From Pristionchus mayeri (Eukaryota > Nematoda > Chromadorea > Rhabditida > Neodiplogasteridae), in contig BTRK01000005.1 in assembly GCA_036245805.1 (NCBI GenBank), forward strand, positions 28,315,469 to 28,379,468: DNA of 64,000 bases, given 5' to 3'. The translations under genes and the position numbers were made by a program. Below the pieces are notes generated by a model. That model was not told where the DNA came from, made no database searches, and saw only the letters and a list, made by a program, of their open reading frames with translations. This document shows, piece after piece, positions 21,077 through 34,441 of this stretch. The first letter of the stretch is position 1, and each line of letters starts with the position of its first letter.

Positions 21077-23322
21077 GCATTCTTCCATCATCGCGTCTTC
21101 CTCCCTCGCTCGTCTCTTCTCTCGCAGTCGACCGGGCATCGCACATCATGAAAAGGGAAATGGAGAGTGATGGTCACTGATCTTTGATCCCTCCTTCAGT
21201 ATCCTAAGAAGTCCCTGGCCGTCCTGGTCCTGGACAGCACTAAGTTTTGCCCTGGTCCTGGGCTGATTGTTAGCGGCGCCCTAGAGCTCTGGTCCTGAGC
21301 CCACTACAGTGTCCTGGTCCTGGACACGTCCTAACTGCCTAAGCTGCGACGAAGGTGCCCGAGGGGGCGACTACGGTATCTATCGTATCCCCACAGCACC
21401 TTGTCTCTCTCCTTGTGAGTATTCTTCTCCCTCCGTTCTTGGAAGAGATCGACCCTCCACATCGCATTCTTCCATCATCGCGTCTTCCTCCCTCGCTCGT
21501 TTCTTCTCTCGCAGTCGACTGGGCATCGCACATCATGAAAAAGGAAATGGAGAGTGATGGTCACTGATCTTTGATCCCTCCTTCAGTATCCTAAGAAGTC
21601 CCTGGCCGTCCTGGTCCTGGACAGCACTAAGTTTTGCCCTGGTCCTGGGCTGATTGTTAGCGGCGCCCTAAAGCTCTGGTCCTGAGCCCACTACAGTGTC
21701 CTGGTCCTGGACACGTCCTAACTACCTAAGCTGCGACGAAGGTGCCCGAGGGGGCGACTACGGTATCTATCGTATCCCCACAGCACCTTGTCTCTCTCCT
21801 TGTGAGTATTCTTCTCCCTCCGTTCTTGGAAGAGATCGACCCTCCACATCGCATTCTTCCATCATCGCGTCTTCCTCCCTCGCTCGTCTCTTCTCTCGCA
21901 GTCGACCGGGCATCGCACATCATGAAAAGGGAAATGGAGAGTGATGGTCACTGATCTTTGATCCCTCCTACAGTATCCTAAGAAGTCCCTGGCCGTCCTG
22001 GTCCTGGACAGCACTAAGTTTTGCCCTGGTCCTGGTCTGATTGTTAGCAGCGCCCTAGAGCTCTGGTCCTGAGCCCACTACAGTGTCCTGGTCCTGGACA
22101 CGTCCTAACTGCCTAAGCTGCGACGAAGGTGCCCGAGGGGGCGACTACGGTATCTATCGTATCCCCACAGCACCTTGTCTCTCTCCTTGTGAGTATTCTT
22201 CTCCCTCCGTTCTTGGAAGAGATCGACCCTCCACATCGCATTCTTCCATCATCGCGTCTTCCTCCCTCGCTCGTCTCTTCTCTCGCAGTCGACCGGGCAT
22301 CGCACATCATGAAAAAGGAAATGGAGAGTGATGGTCACTGATCTTTGATCCCTCCTTCAGTATCCTAAGAAGTCCCTGGCCGTCCTGGTCCTGGACAGCA
22401 CTAAGTTTTGCCCTGGTCCTGGGCTGATTGTTAGCGGCGCCCTAAAGCTCTGGTCCTGAGCCCACTACAGTGTCCTGGTCCTGGACACGTCCTAACTACC
22501 TAAGCTGCGACGAAGGTGCCCGAGGGGGCGACTACGGTATCTATCGTATCCCCACAGCACCTTGTCTCTCTCCTTGTGAGTATTCTTCTCCCTCCGTTCT
22601 TGGAAGAGATCGACCCTCCACATCGCATTCTTCCATCATCGCGTCTTCCTCCCTCGCTCGTCTCTTCTCTCGCAGTCGACCGGGCATCGCACATCATGAA
22701 AAGGGAAATGGAGAGTGATGGTCACTGATCTTTGATCCCTCCTTCAGTATCCTAAGAAGTCCCTGGCCGTCCTGGTCCTGGACAGCACTAAGTTTTGCCC
22801 TGGTCCTGGGCTGATTGTTAGCGGCGCCCTAGAGCTCTGGTCCTGAGCCCACTACAGTGTCCTGGTCCTGGACACGTCCTAACTACCTAAGCTGCGACGA
22901 AGGTGCCCGAGGGGGCGACTACGGTATCTATCGTATCCCCACAGCACCTTGTCTCTCTCCTTGTGAGTATTCTTCTCCCTCCGTTCTTGGAAGAGATCGA
23001 CCCTCCACATCGCATTCTTCCATCATCGCGTCTTCCTCTCTCGCTCGTCTCTTCTCTCGCAGTCGACTGGGCATCGCACATCATGAAAAGGGAAATGGAG
23101 AGTGATGGTCACTGATCTTTGATCCCTCCTACAGTATCCTAAGAAGTCCCTGGCCGTCCTGGTCCTGGACAGCACTAAGTTTTGCCCTGGTCCTGGGCTG
23201 ATTGTTAGCGGCGCCCTAGAGCTCTGGTCCTGAGCCCACTACAGTGTCCTGGTCCTGGACACGTCCTAACTACCTAAGCTGCGACGAAGGTGCCCGAGGG
23301 GGCGACTGCGGCATCTACCGTA
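21077..23322 (+). repeat. 387-bp satellite, about 5.8 tandem units
   Basis: Five complete units plus partial ends repeat with a period of exactly 387 bp (equivalent sites at 21309, 21696, 22083, 22470 and 22857). Each unit contains internal GTCCTGGTCCTGGACA sub-repeats, GAAGGTGCCCGAGGGGGCGA, and a CTTCTCTCGCAGTCGAC segment. The period is a multiple of three, so identical short open frames recur; these are not taken as genes. Units differ at a few sites that partly alternate, which suggests a two-unit higher-order repeat. Confidence 0.95.
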
Positions 23323-23728
<406 letters not shown>

Positions 23729-23984
23729 GAGAATAGGAATTCGAAGAACAAATGCAAGAGTGTGAATGAAGGTGGCCGGAGGGGAACAAAATTTTCATAC
23801 CAGTCGATACTACTGAAACAGCTATCGAAGTCATGTTAATACCGTGCATTCGTATGATCAATCGATACTCGACAATGACTTGCTATTATTTTTATAAGAC
23901 TGCGCATTTTCTTCGTTGTATTCTTTCTTATGAAAGGTATCCATGAGTGTTAGCTGGGCTTACCCCATTCACTCAAAAAATATA

Positions 23985-24888
23985 AGGCTGTTGCATAAGT
24001 TCCTTTCTTTTTTCTGTTGGACAATTCTGCGGAACTACGTGGACAGACGAGATATTCTGATTATCCTGTGATATTGTCTTGATTGTGGATTACACCCATA
24101 AAATTGTTTTGAATCTACTCACTATCTTGGGTGGCTAGCACGTTTCAGAAAATGAGCAACGGAAAACTGCGATTTTTAGCATTTTGAGTTGGGCCCTTGT
24201 TGCCGAGAATTCGTGGCATTATGATTCTGCGCAATCATCCAGTACTAGGACAAGAGTTGATTGTTCGCTTAAGTGCAAAAAATCCGTATTCAAATGCGTG
24301 TGGTAAACAGAGGATATCCAAATCTGTTGATTTCAACGTGTGAAACTCGACGTATATTTTTCAAAAAATTTAGCTCGTGAAAGGATATGCCAATCCTTTG
24401 ATAAATATGATTGCATATATGCAAGGTAAGATACTTCACAACCCACCCCTATTCAGCCCTTCTCATCGATGTCTATGAATAATATGGCAAATAATTTTAA
24501 ATCCGTAATTTTCAGAAAGACGAATATCTCATCGAGCCCATATTTCAGGCAGGGTTTTTAAGGCGCAATTCTCGTGATATGTCGTATGAGATACCCCATC
24601 ATATTGCTTTAGAATAGTGTGACAAATTCAACACCATCACTGCTCTCCTCGGAGCTGTCAATAATTGAACACAATAATTGAACACGGATCAAACATAGTA
24701 GTACGATGACTTCCGATCTAAATTGGCCCATGCTCACTGATATAATCGAACCAAGATCGTGCTCGATATAGAGTGTACTCATGCCCCAATCAACTGTAAC
24801 AAACCATTAGTTGATTGGTCGATTGCAAAGAACAGTGGAGGTTACAATGTTCATGCACGAAAAAAGAAAGGAACTTATGCAACAGCCT
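23985..24888. mobile_element. Degenerate mariner-like element
   Basis: Terminal inverted repeats of about 30 bp are identical: AGGCTGTTGCATAAGTTCCT... at 23985 and its complement ending AACAGCCT at 24888. End sequence, TIR length and 904-bp size fit a mariner-family element. Interior sequence holds only scattered possible traces of a transposase (for example near 24440) with many stops. TA target duplication is not clean on the right side. Confidence 0.75.
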
Positions 24889-25137
24889 AATAGATTGTGG
24901 AAAATCTAATTAATTTTTGAAACAGACCGACGTATAATTTGACTTCAATAGAAGAATAGAGAACATTTTATTAGAGTTCCAAGTATTCACAAATATTGAA
25001 ATACAACGGAAGGAGAGGCAGCGGCAAGCTATCGAATACTGCACCTTATTATGAAATAGCTGATGGACTGGGGGATAAGCTCGGCTTCAGAGTCGGGAGA
25101 CGCTAATTACAATGAATTCGTTGAATGAAATCATTCC
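24889..25137. other. Spacer upstream of the MARVEL-like gene 3' end
   Basis: No feature recognised. Confidence 0.35.
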
Positions 25138-26701
25138 TTAGTGAGTGAAAACGACGATGTTTCCATAGCAGGCCCATGATAGCATGAGGATGCAGACGAG
25201 CGATTGGAAGATGAAGCACACCTGCAAACAGTATCGATTTCGTGGAAAACTTCGCGTTGTGCGAAATACAGTGCCGCACGGTCTCCCCCCAGACGGGCGC
25301 GGCGCGGAGTGGCGCGGCGGGTCGCATTAGGTCGCATCTCTCCCAGATACCCTCCAAAGTGTTAATTTTTCGCTGATTTTTCGGCTGTGGGTTCTTCTGA
25401 CAACTACCGATCGATCTGCGAAATTTTCGTGTCAAAATATTCAGTTTGAGCTGCTGTTTGGATGGGTCATCTTTGGAGTCCCCTCTCCTCTCCTCCTCTC
25501 CCCTCATTTCCCTATGACACAGCTCACTAGCAAGAATAATTAGGAATGGTATCGTAGGGAAATGAGTGGAGGGGATGAGAGGGACTCCAACGATGACCCA
25601 TACGAACAGTAGCTCAAACTGAATATTTTGAAACGCAGATTTAACAGATCGATCGGTAGTTGTCAGAAAAACCCACAGCCGAAAATTCAGCGAACAATGC
25701 ACACTTTGAAGGGTATCTGGGAGTGCTGCGACCTAATGCGACCCGCAGCGCCACTCATCGCCGCGCCCGTCTGGGGGGAGACCGTGCGGTAATGTAGTTT
25801 TCGGAAAACAGAAGTCGTTCAGTGGATCTCTTTCATGTGAACACTCTTCAAAACTTCTCTTGGAAAAAGGCGAATGGCCAGATGTTTTCTCAGACTTTTA
25901 CGATAAACTTTTGAAATAGATCGAGATTCCTGGTTCCTATAGAATGATGAGGAGAACTGTTGAAAGGTGAGCGTACGGCCATTCCGACGATCATCTTGAA
26001 GTTGATGTCCCTCGAATTGGAATTGAAGAGGAAGATGAGACAGAGAATGGCTGCGATGACTGAGAGAGCAGTGAGCACGAAGTTGATCGTGATCTCCTGA
26101 AGAAGAAGAGAGAGATCAAAAAATGCATTCAAGGAATGCCTAGGTATGCAAGTTCTCGTGAGTCGGAGAGAGAGTGACTACGGATGCAGTGGGATAGGAA
26201 TGGGCAAAGTACTGACAACGTTCCTCATGGTGAGCACTTGCTGCAGAACCGATCCGAAACTCCAGCCGAGAAGAGCTCCCACCTGAAAAGTATTCAGCAC
26301 TTGCAATCGCACATCAAACCAAAAGAAGGACGCGTTTTCGTTAAACTTGAAATACAACTGATAGAGGATAACTGACCGTGAGACAGACGAACATGAATGT
26401 CTTGTGGTAGTTGTGGATGACCCATGGCTCGAGGAGATAAATGAGGAAGAGGACGGCGAAGCAGAGAATCTGAAGGAGAGAATATTGAACATCTACGATT
26501 TCTTTGTCATCATCTTGTTTCCGTTGTTATAAACAGAGGAGATTCCTTCTTGATATGGAATCGAAGTCAACATGCCAATCAGTTGCTGATAAGGGAAAGT
26601 AAGCCTACGCAAGTGATGAGTTTGATGAGCCAGATGGGGACTGTGGTGGTGGAAGTGCGAGTGGAGTGAGTAGTGTGAGTGGTTCGAGTGATGATCGGCA
26701 T
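25138..26701 (-). CDS. Four-TM MARVEL-like membrane protein
   Basis: Five exons join with every intron in phase 0: 26609-26701, 26377-26469, 26220-26282, 25977-26096, 25138-25221. The 150-residue product begins with a Thr/His-rich tail (MPIITRTTHTTHSTRT) and has hydrophobic segments at about 23-44, 56-78, 87-107 and 124-143, with short loops. This size and layout fit MARVEL-type tetraspan vesicle proteins, but no diagnostic motif makes that certain. The last intron (25222-25976) carries a foldback MITE. An acceptor-like CAG 3 bp upstream of the ATG suggests a 5' exon or trans-splice site. Confidence 0.7.
25269..25794. mobile_element. TA-flanked foldback MITE, copy 2, intronic
   Basis: Same family as 1180-1676: left end CAGTGCCGCACGG after TA, right end a slightly decayed complement before TA (25795-25796), with long inverted arms. 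It lies in the last intron of the MARVEL-like gene. Confidence 0.8.
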
Positions 26702-28154
26702 TCTGCTGCAAATGAGGAGATTGGATATTAAAATGGATACGCTAGATAATGAATGAGTACATGTGTACAACCTGCTAGAAACAATGAATCATTGAGGTGA
26801 ATCAGGATGAGGAATGTAGTGTCTACGCAGGGAATATCACATCGTCTCTCTCTCCAGTTCCTCCTACTTTTTTCATGGAATCTACGCAAGGCGCAGGAAA
26901 GCCTCGGAACTGGGAGCGAACACATGGTGTATGAACAAAACGAGGAACGCTCCGAATTACTGCGAAGGAAGGGATCAAATGGGGAGATTGACAACCTCGA
27001 TTACACATCGGAAATGCACCGTGGAAAAAAGGGTTCTGAACACTGCTCGAGAGAAGACAAATGAGATGAGACAGTGACATTCCCCCAATGAGAAAATATG
27101 GAAAAAGAGGGATCTCGAGAGGAAGAAAGAGAGTGAGGGGAATCGAGATCAGTCAGCAGTTGGCAATGAATCAGCAATGAGAGGAGAGAGAGAGAGAGAG
27201 GGAGGAAAGGGAAAGAAACAACACCAAACAGAGGACGAGAAAGTTGGAGTGAATGAACGGAGATACGAGGGGGGAGGGGTTAAAGAGGTCGGCAAACCCC
27301 CCATTAGGATCGATTGCGAGGAGGAAACACTAACTTCTTGTGGAACACTAATTTGGGACATTACAATGCACAGTCATAGCATTTAGCTCTAGACTGTGAA
27401 ACAAGTATTTCGGGAAAATAAGACGCAAGGAGCTGAAACATTCGAGACGACAGATGGCTTGTTTGTTTGTCGCGTGTCGCCAGAAAGAAAGAGAGATAGA
27501 CGAGTGCAATGAATGAGTAGGAGCAAGGGAGGGTGGGGGAGCATCTTTTTGCCCTCCCTCGTCAGGAGAAAGAGAGGAGGAATGGCCCTTCTCCCCCTCT
27601 TTACAGCAGTCGATGCCATGTGGCGCATTTCGCAATTGGAAGAGAGAGAAGGATCGGTTTAAATATTCAGAACGTGACTAAAGGAATAATCCAAATTCTA
27701 GAGTTCAGCACGTAAAGAAGTGATCAAACAAACTATAAAAAATGATTTCATTAGTTTTCGATTGGAAGTTTATTATATTTGCACGAAAAGAGATTGTCTC
27801 TTGGGGTCAGATCATCCTCTGCTGCTCTTCAGTGGAAGTGATAAAACCTGTCGAATGCTTGCCCTTCCTATTCTTCCTACCCGATAACGCCTCTCGAGAA
27901 GTAGGCTGCTATTATTAGTGAACGAAATTTTTAGAGCACGGATCCAATAAGATAATGGAACAACTGTGTTATGAGATCTTCCAAATTATGGATGCAAAAA
28001 GAGAGGCATAATGTATGTTATTTCATCCGAGTTTATCGAGTATTGTCTAGTACGAGGATGATCTTCATCTCTATTCTTCTCACATCGCCTTGCACTTGAA
28101 ATTATGTCTTCCTACTGCGTTATTGTTCTGAAAAATCGTATTTATTTCTTCCAA
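26702..28154. other. Intergenic between MARVEL-like and MSP-domain genes
   Basis: Purine-rich stretches (GA repeats near 27180-27210) and short open frames without splice support. It should hold the promoter of the MARVEL-like gene and the 3' UTR of the MSP gene. No RNA gene seen. Confidence 0.4.
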
Positions 28155-30078
28155 TCATACATTTGTACAAACATGTGCACAACAACTAAATAATGAGTGG
28201 GAGCGTACAAAGAAGGCGCCTCTTGCATCGGTGAATCCGAATGGAGCTCGAGCGAAGTCGAGAACGAAGGACTCCGTGTGGGGATTGCTCACCTGCACGG
28301 AATACCCATTTCAATCTTTGATCTCTCTCTCCCGCACCTTTTTGGATATTCGCACAGGCAGACTCCCGCCGGCGTCGACGAATCCTCTGACAACGTCGAA
28401 CTTGAAGATTCCCTGCTGTCCCTCCTCGCGCTTCGCGTAGTTTATCTCCAAGTGAAATGCTATACTCCATCGTATATTTATGATCAGTTCAATCATTCTA
28501 TCATCAACGTTCCTTATCTCACCTTGAACATGGCTTTGTCCGGGCCGGCGTTGGTGAGAGTGAGGTACGCGGAGGATTCGGCAGTGGAGAGCGTCACTTC
28601 GGGAGAGGAGATGGAGAGGAAGGAGTGCAAGAGACGAGGGCGTTTCTCGGGAGGAGAAAGGGAGGAACTGGAGGGGATGGGGGAGAGGAGGGATGGACAT
28701 CTTCACTCACCTGTCTCCATGAGTATTCCTCGTTGCCTGAGTCGAAGTAGGAGCGATCGAGTTCACGCCTAAAATGTCCATTGCCTAAAATGTCCAACTT
28801 TCGTGAGGGAGACTGTGAACCGGTATTCTTCTCCACTCCCTCCCTCTCTCCGTCTCCTCCATCCGAGTGACGACGCTTCGCTCAATTCCAAAAATATTCC
28901 ATCAAATTAAAAGTAAGACAAACGTGTGATCATCTCTCCCCACGTGTACAACATCGTATTCATGAACTCGGGCAGATCGGATTTGTTCGAGATCTAAAAA
29001 GGGGAATTTTGTTGTCCATCGCCAACCCTTCCGTACCTCAAGCTTTACGTATGAGTTGACGTTGGAGCTGAGATGCAGTTTGGTTCCGATGAATGGATAG
29101 ATGATGGGGACGGGAGGAGAGAGGCAACCACGACGAAAGATGCACAGGGCCTGACGCTAAATGAGAGATTTATTAAATTTGGAATAAAATGTTGAAATAG
29201 TACCTTCTGGTCTTGGAAGTGGAAGACGTAGAGATTCTCCATTGCGACGACGTCAGTGACGAGGTTGTTGTACTCGTAGCCTTTCTTAGAAGGATTCCAC
29301 TCCTGAGAAGAGGCTTTAGCTTTGCTGGGTCTCTAGAAGACAATAGATTATGAGAGATAATATCTAGAACCTTCCTTTTTTAGATCAATTTTTTTATGAA
29401 TGAAAAAAAGGAAACTGACTACGAGAGTAAGACGGGCGGTCGGCCAGACCGATCGATCTATCCTGTCGTTCTAAAAAGTGAGATGAAAGTTTGCGTTTTT
29501 ATTTTATAACATTTTATTTTGCTGATCGGCTAAGAAGATCTCTTTCTTCTAGAAAGAAAGTAAAGGCTCACGCGTGGTCGCAGACACGTCGAAAGGTGTG
29601 CAGCTTGGCAGTGGCAGTATTCGAGAGGGACTGAAGGCCAGATGACATCCATCGAGTTGAGGAGGGAGAGATACGAAGAGGAGGAGGAGAACTGCAGAGA
29701 AGGGAATGATGGAAGGATCAAAGATCAACTCGCCTCGATGTCAACAGAGACGAAGTCTTGTCTCGTCGCTCCGAGGAGAATCCGAACTCCCTTCCGTTCT
29801 CTGCACTCGTGTCTGCTGATGCACATGACGTCTTCCTTCGCCAACGACAAATCGAATGTCTGAAAAAAGTCAGTCGTCGATGCGCAGCGGATACTGTAAC
29901 CTCAGAGATGATGACGATTCCTTCTTTCTCATCGAACTTGATCATTCCGCAGCCGGTTAACTGGGTGCCGACGCGATCCTGAAGAATAATGTAAGATCAA
30001 ATAATGGATATTCATCTAGATTACTGTAGTGACGATTCGACGTGCGGGCTGGAAGTCAGAAAAGGGATCTTCAGCCAT
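28155..30078 (-). CDS. MSP-domain protein with long N-terminal region
   Basis: Twelve exons join in frame: 30025-30078, 29901-29978, 29734-29859, 29572-29691, 29423-29470, 29204-29302, 29049-29150, 28924-28993, 28711-28784, 28523-28645, 28338-28445, 28155-28292. The product is about 379 residues. The last 120 form a major-sperm-protein-like immunoglobulin fold: SPEVTLSTAESSAYLTLTNA, then FKINYAKREE, VVRGFVDAGGSLPVRISKK and SFVLDFARAP match successive MSP strands. The N-terminal 260 residues (MAEDPFSDFQPARR...) match no family I know. Intron 3 appears to use a GC donor (GAG|GCGAGT). Exon 4 is the least certain. No signal peptide, so probably cytosolic. Confidence 0.75.
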
Positions 30079-30775
30079 GATCTGGAAGAGAACTGATGCG
30101 AAAATGGCGATAAATGCCTCTCACGATTATCGAGTAGAGTGAGTATCGACCGGGAAGAAGAAGGGAGAAGACCGAGAATGAATGGAAAATGAATATTTAC
30201 CATCCATTGCTTCCATTTACACGTATTTCTTGCAGCTTATCTATTTCTCTTTTTTTTTAGTTTCCGAGTTCGATCAAAAGTTATCGTAGTCATGGCGGGA
30301 TCGAGGAATTCTCTATGCATCATCCAAGGGCGCTTGGAGACGGAATCGAGGTGTATGTTTCCAGTGAAATGAATAATGTGAACACGGGTTGCACTCAAAT
30401 TACAGTACTTTACCCTTGACCTCCTCGACTTATCGCTCTCGAATTTTGTTAATCACTTTGATAATGCAGTGTCAAAAAAAGAGTAACAATTTGAGTGGAA
30501 TTATGCTTTGGAATGTTCATGATGTTCCCGGATCGTTCGACTTTGTGTATCCCGTATCTTTGCTTAAAACTCTTTGGTTTTTAAACTTTGGTTTTGGTCT
30601 TTAAAAAGGGGGAAATGGAATGGGTGAGAGCAATTCAAAGTTGCCCTCTTCCTCTCTTCGCCAACTCGGATGAAGGGATGATTAACCCCGTGATAACCCT
30701 GAGTAGAGGAAGAACAAAAGAGAAAGGGAGGGAAGGAGGGGAGATGAGGGGAGAGAGTGAGATCAACTCATATTA
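30079..30775. other. Divergent intergenic region, MSP-domain gene / astacin gene
   Basis: About 700 bp between two divergent starts; presumably both promoters. A GA-rich tract directly precedes the astacin ATG. No specific motif identified. Confidence 0.4.
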
Positions 30776-33700
30776 ATGCTTGCTAGCTTCATCTTATTCC
30801 TTTCCATCTCTGCTCTCCGACTCAAGGCTGAGGATGGGGCACCGCAGGAAATCAATACTCATTTCGATGTCAGTATCCGTTTCCCCACTCATCTCTTCGG
30901 AATTCCCCTTTCCAGTCAGAATCAATCACCTTTTTCAGATAAATCAATCAGAACTCGATGCAATTTCTTCGTTGTTGTTTAAAATAAAGGAGAAATCGTT
31001 CAAGAAAGCATTCGGAGATCGAAGTTTCGGAAATGATGTGAGATTGAACGATTTCTTTCGTAGATCAAAGTAACATTTCAGGCAGAGGAGGACTCGAAGA
31101 AGCCCGTTTCGATCTCAGGGAATCAGCCTGAAGTCGACAAGGCCATGATTCCATTCTTGTATGAAGGTTCGCTCATTTTGATTAGCTAAATTGTATCTAT
31201 GCATGTTCAGGGGACATTCTTCTGAATCAGAAACAAGCAGAGACAATCCTGCTAGACATTGGAGAAGAAACGAAACGGTGAGGACTTGTTTTCTTTTTCT
31301 TTCGGGAACTGTGGGAAATTGTGAGGATAAATCCATTTGGCAATGTAAAAAGCGGTTCGAAAAAATTTTAGCAGATCGGAATTTTCGAAGTAGATAGCAG
31401 CTTCAATACAAGTCAAAACAGCGTGTAGATATCGTTTTTGTTTTTCATTGTTAATGTGGTTTCACTAGATAGCGTTCAAAGATCCTTCAGCATTCGTCGT
31501 AAGCGTAACTTCGTCTCTGATTCCCTCGCCAAGTGGTCTTCTCTGCCCATCAAATATCGACTCCACGAGAGTCTAGGTAGTCTCTTTTCCAATTCAACCC
31601 TATAAAAATTTTCCAACAATTATTGAGTAATTCTGCTTTTCTAGTAGTCGCAGTAAATGAGGAAACTCAACGTACTTATAAGTGTGATTTACCCCTTTAA
31701 GCCTTCTTCGAGATCGCTCAGATCGTTCGTTCTGTCAAATTATGGGAGAATAGAACGTGTCTTTCCTTCGAGAGGGTCATCGGCATTCCTGACGGAGATT
31801 TCATCGAATTCTTTAAGGGACAAGGGTTTGCCATTTGAGCATTCTTTACCCTTTGCTTTGAGTCATTCTGGAGCAGAGTGGATGGGAGTCACTCAAAATC
31901 CTCATCATAATCTTCCTCTCTGCAGTTGCTACTCGATGATTGGTCGCAACGGCGGTCGACAGGGAGTTTCGATCGGGCAGAATTGTCTCAAGGTCGGCAG
32001 ACATTCTTTCTTACACTCAGCCAAGGATCGAACACCCAGCGTGCACTGTACAATTCCTGCAGTTTGTTAAGAACTGTGATTTGGGTGTAGTGAGAGATGA
32101 AAAATCGTGTAAGAACGATTAGATAGTGCTCACTAAATGAGAATACACTTCCGACCACTCCTATTGGCATTTGCAGCAAGGAGTGATCGAGCACGAGATT
32201 GGCCATGCACTCGGGCTGTGGCACGAACAGAGCAGACCTGATGCTGACGCCTATATTAAGGCGAGACATTTAGCACTCCTGTTCTCAGAAAAAGAGTTGC
32301 GCCTCGAAATAATTGCTGTATTGATTGGAGGAATTGTAGGTCCGTCTCGACTACATCCTCCCGTCGTACAAGGCTGATTTCGATCAACAGACAAGCGGAA
32401 TCACCACACTTGGTCAGATAACTATTACTTTTTTTGTTTCGTTTTATTCTACATAAAGTTTCGCAGCATGATCTAAGGCAATTCCAAAACAATTCCATTG
32501 AACTGAAATGGCATTCAAAGCCAATCTCAGGAATTCCGTACGATCTCGGCTCGGTGATGCACTACGGACCCCTCGCTTTCTCCTCGGATAAGATGACACC
32601 AACTGTGGAAACGAAGTTTGTTCTGTTTATTACATTGATTAATTTGATTTTGGGAGCTTCGAAAATGAGCCCTCTCATTCCCCACGCGTATTACATCAGT
32701 CCTGAAAATACTGTTCGTTCAGAGATCCTCTCTACCGTGCGACTATCGGTCAGCGAGAGACGCTTTCTTTCTACGATGTCAAGGCCATCAACACCGCCTA
32801 CTGCAGTGGTGTGTGATTATTTAACATTTTAATTAAAGAATAGATTATGTCAGAAATTTCGGTAGAAGTTCCAAAGTACGGTAGGTAATCTCGTCTCCAC
32901 TTCTTCAGACAAGTGTTCCGGGTCGACATCGTGTCTCAACGGTGGATATCCCCATCCATCTCGATGTGCAGAGTGCATCTGCCCCTCGGGAATGGGAGGA
33001 AATCTGTGTGAAACATTCGAAACTCCCAAAAGTTAGTTTTTATTGTCATAATTAGCTCAATTGAGCTGCATTGATGAATGCTAACATGTGTCGATAGCAT
33101 GATTTAGATGCTGAGTGTGGCGGGTCTCTGACTGCATCCTCAGAGTGGCAGTTTATCTCCTCTCCTGGTTTCCCCGATCCGGGCTACAGTCCCGATCAAC
33201 AGTGCGCATGGATTATTCAAGTGAGTTTATGTGCTTTGTTATCCGGTTTTTTAATCCTTGCAAAAGCCGACTTTCCGAACACTACAAATGATATCGTGCT
33301 AACTTTTTTTTCCATTTCAGTCTCCATCCTCCTCCGATAGAATCGAATTCGAATTCGTCGAGGACTTCTCATTCCTCTGCACGAGTACTTGCGTCGACTA
33401 TGTCGAATTGAAGATCCAGGCTGATCTGGCAAACACTGGATTCCGGTTCGTCTATCAACTCTCTCATCATTGTTAATTATACGTTTCTCGTCTTCGATCA
33501 CTTTTGACCAGTGCCCGTTAAGAGCGTGCAATGTGAAGATAATGAACTCTCTGTAGATTGTGCTGCTACGACCTTCACTCCGAATCCTTTGTCTCTGAGT
33601 CTCCACGTGCTCTCGTCCTCTTCCGATCTCAACTCAGCACCGACGTCGGATTCAAACTCAGATTCAGAACCAGTGAGTAGAAGCAAAGAACTTGTTGAAC

Positions 33701-34441
33701 GATTATCGCTCAGCGGCTAAGCCAGCCCGAACTACTCTACCTCCTCCAACCACCACTACTACTCTTCCCAGTAAGTCTCATTTTTGGATTAGAAGGTGAA
33801 AAAATAGACAATTTCCAATTTTTTGACGGACAAATATTTTTTAATCTCCCAGAGTGTTGTTTGTTTCAGCGCCAGTGGGTTCCTCGATCGTGTGGAGTGG
33901 ATGGGGCGAGTGGTCCGCGTGCTCGCGGACGTGCGGAGGATGCGGAGTCCGCTCGCGGACGAGAAAGTGCCCCGTCAGCAAGTGCGAGTGAGTGAGAAGC
34001 TAAGTGGATACAAGATCTGTAGAAGAAGAATTATCTAGTCTAAATGTAAATTTTCACACTGAAAAGTGAGATCTATTGAAACCGATGGAATCACTAATCA
34101 ACTCAAGCAACGGGGAAACACAACTCATTTCAGGGGTCGTCATCAGGAGTTCAACACGTGCAATCTCGAAGCATGTCCGATAGACAAGCACTGCGCGCGA
34201 GTGATGTCTGCCAACAAGCTGTGCAACGGGAAAGTGTGCACCAGGTGAGATTCACCACTTGAGATAAATACACAAAAATAGTACGAAAAAAACATCACCT
34301 CATGATCTAATGAGTGTTAATTTGAGCGTCTCGGAAGTGCTGACAGGGTGCGATGAGCCCCTCTGCTGTCCTCCCTTCTTCCCCGTCAACGGCATCTGCC
34401 AGAGCGACGACCCCCTAGTCAATGACTTCATCGACCTGTGA
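30776..34441 (+). CDS. Astacin metalloprotease, group V NAS type (astacin-EGF-CUB-TSP1)
   Basis: A multi-exon gene for a secreted zinc protease of roughly 600 residues. In order: signal peptide ([18 protein letters not shown]), propeptide ending in a furin-type RRKR, astacin domain with zinc site [16 protein letters not shown] and Met-turn SVMHYG, one EGF module ([20 protein letters not shown]), a CUB domain (ECGGSL...[14 protein letters not shown] to GFKLRFRT), a Thr/Pro linker, a TSP1 repeat ([20 protein letters not shown]) and a Cys-rich tail ending VNDFIDL. This order is that of C. elegans NAS-33 to NAS-38, which act in hatching, moulting and procollagen processing; which ortholog this is cannot be told. 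One intron uses a GC donor (AAG|GCGAG at 32261). All catalytic residues are present. Confidence 0.92.

Noticed and set aside
21309..23115. Repeated short open frames in the satellite (both strands)
   Set aside because: They recur because the 387-bp period is divisible by three. No signal peptide, domain, or codon-level constraint distinguishes them from the repeat itself.
21077..23322. CRISPR-like array
   Set aside because: Units are 387 bp, contiguous without unique spacers, and the genome is eukaryotic.
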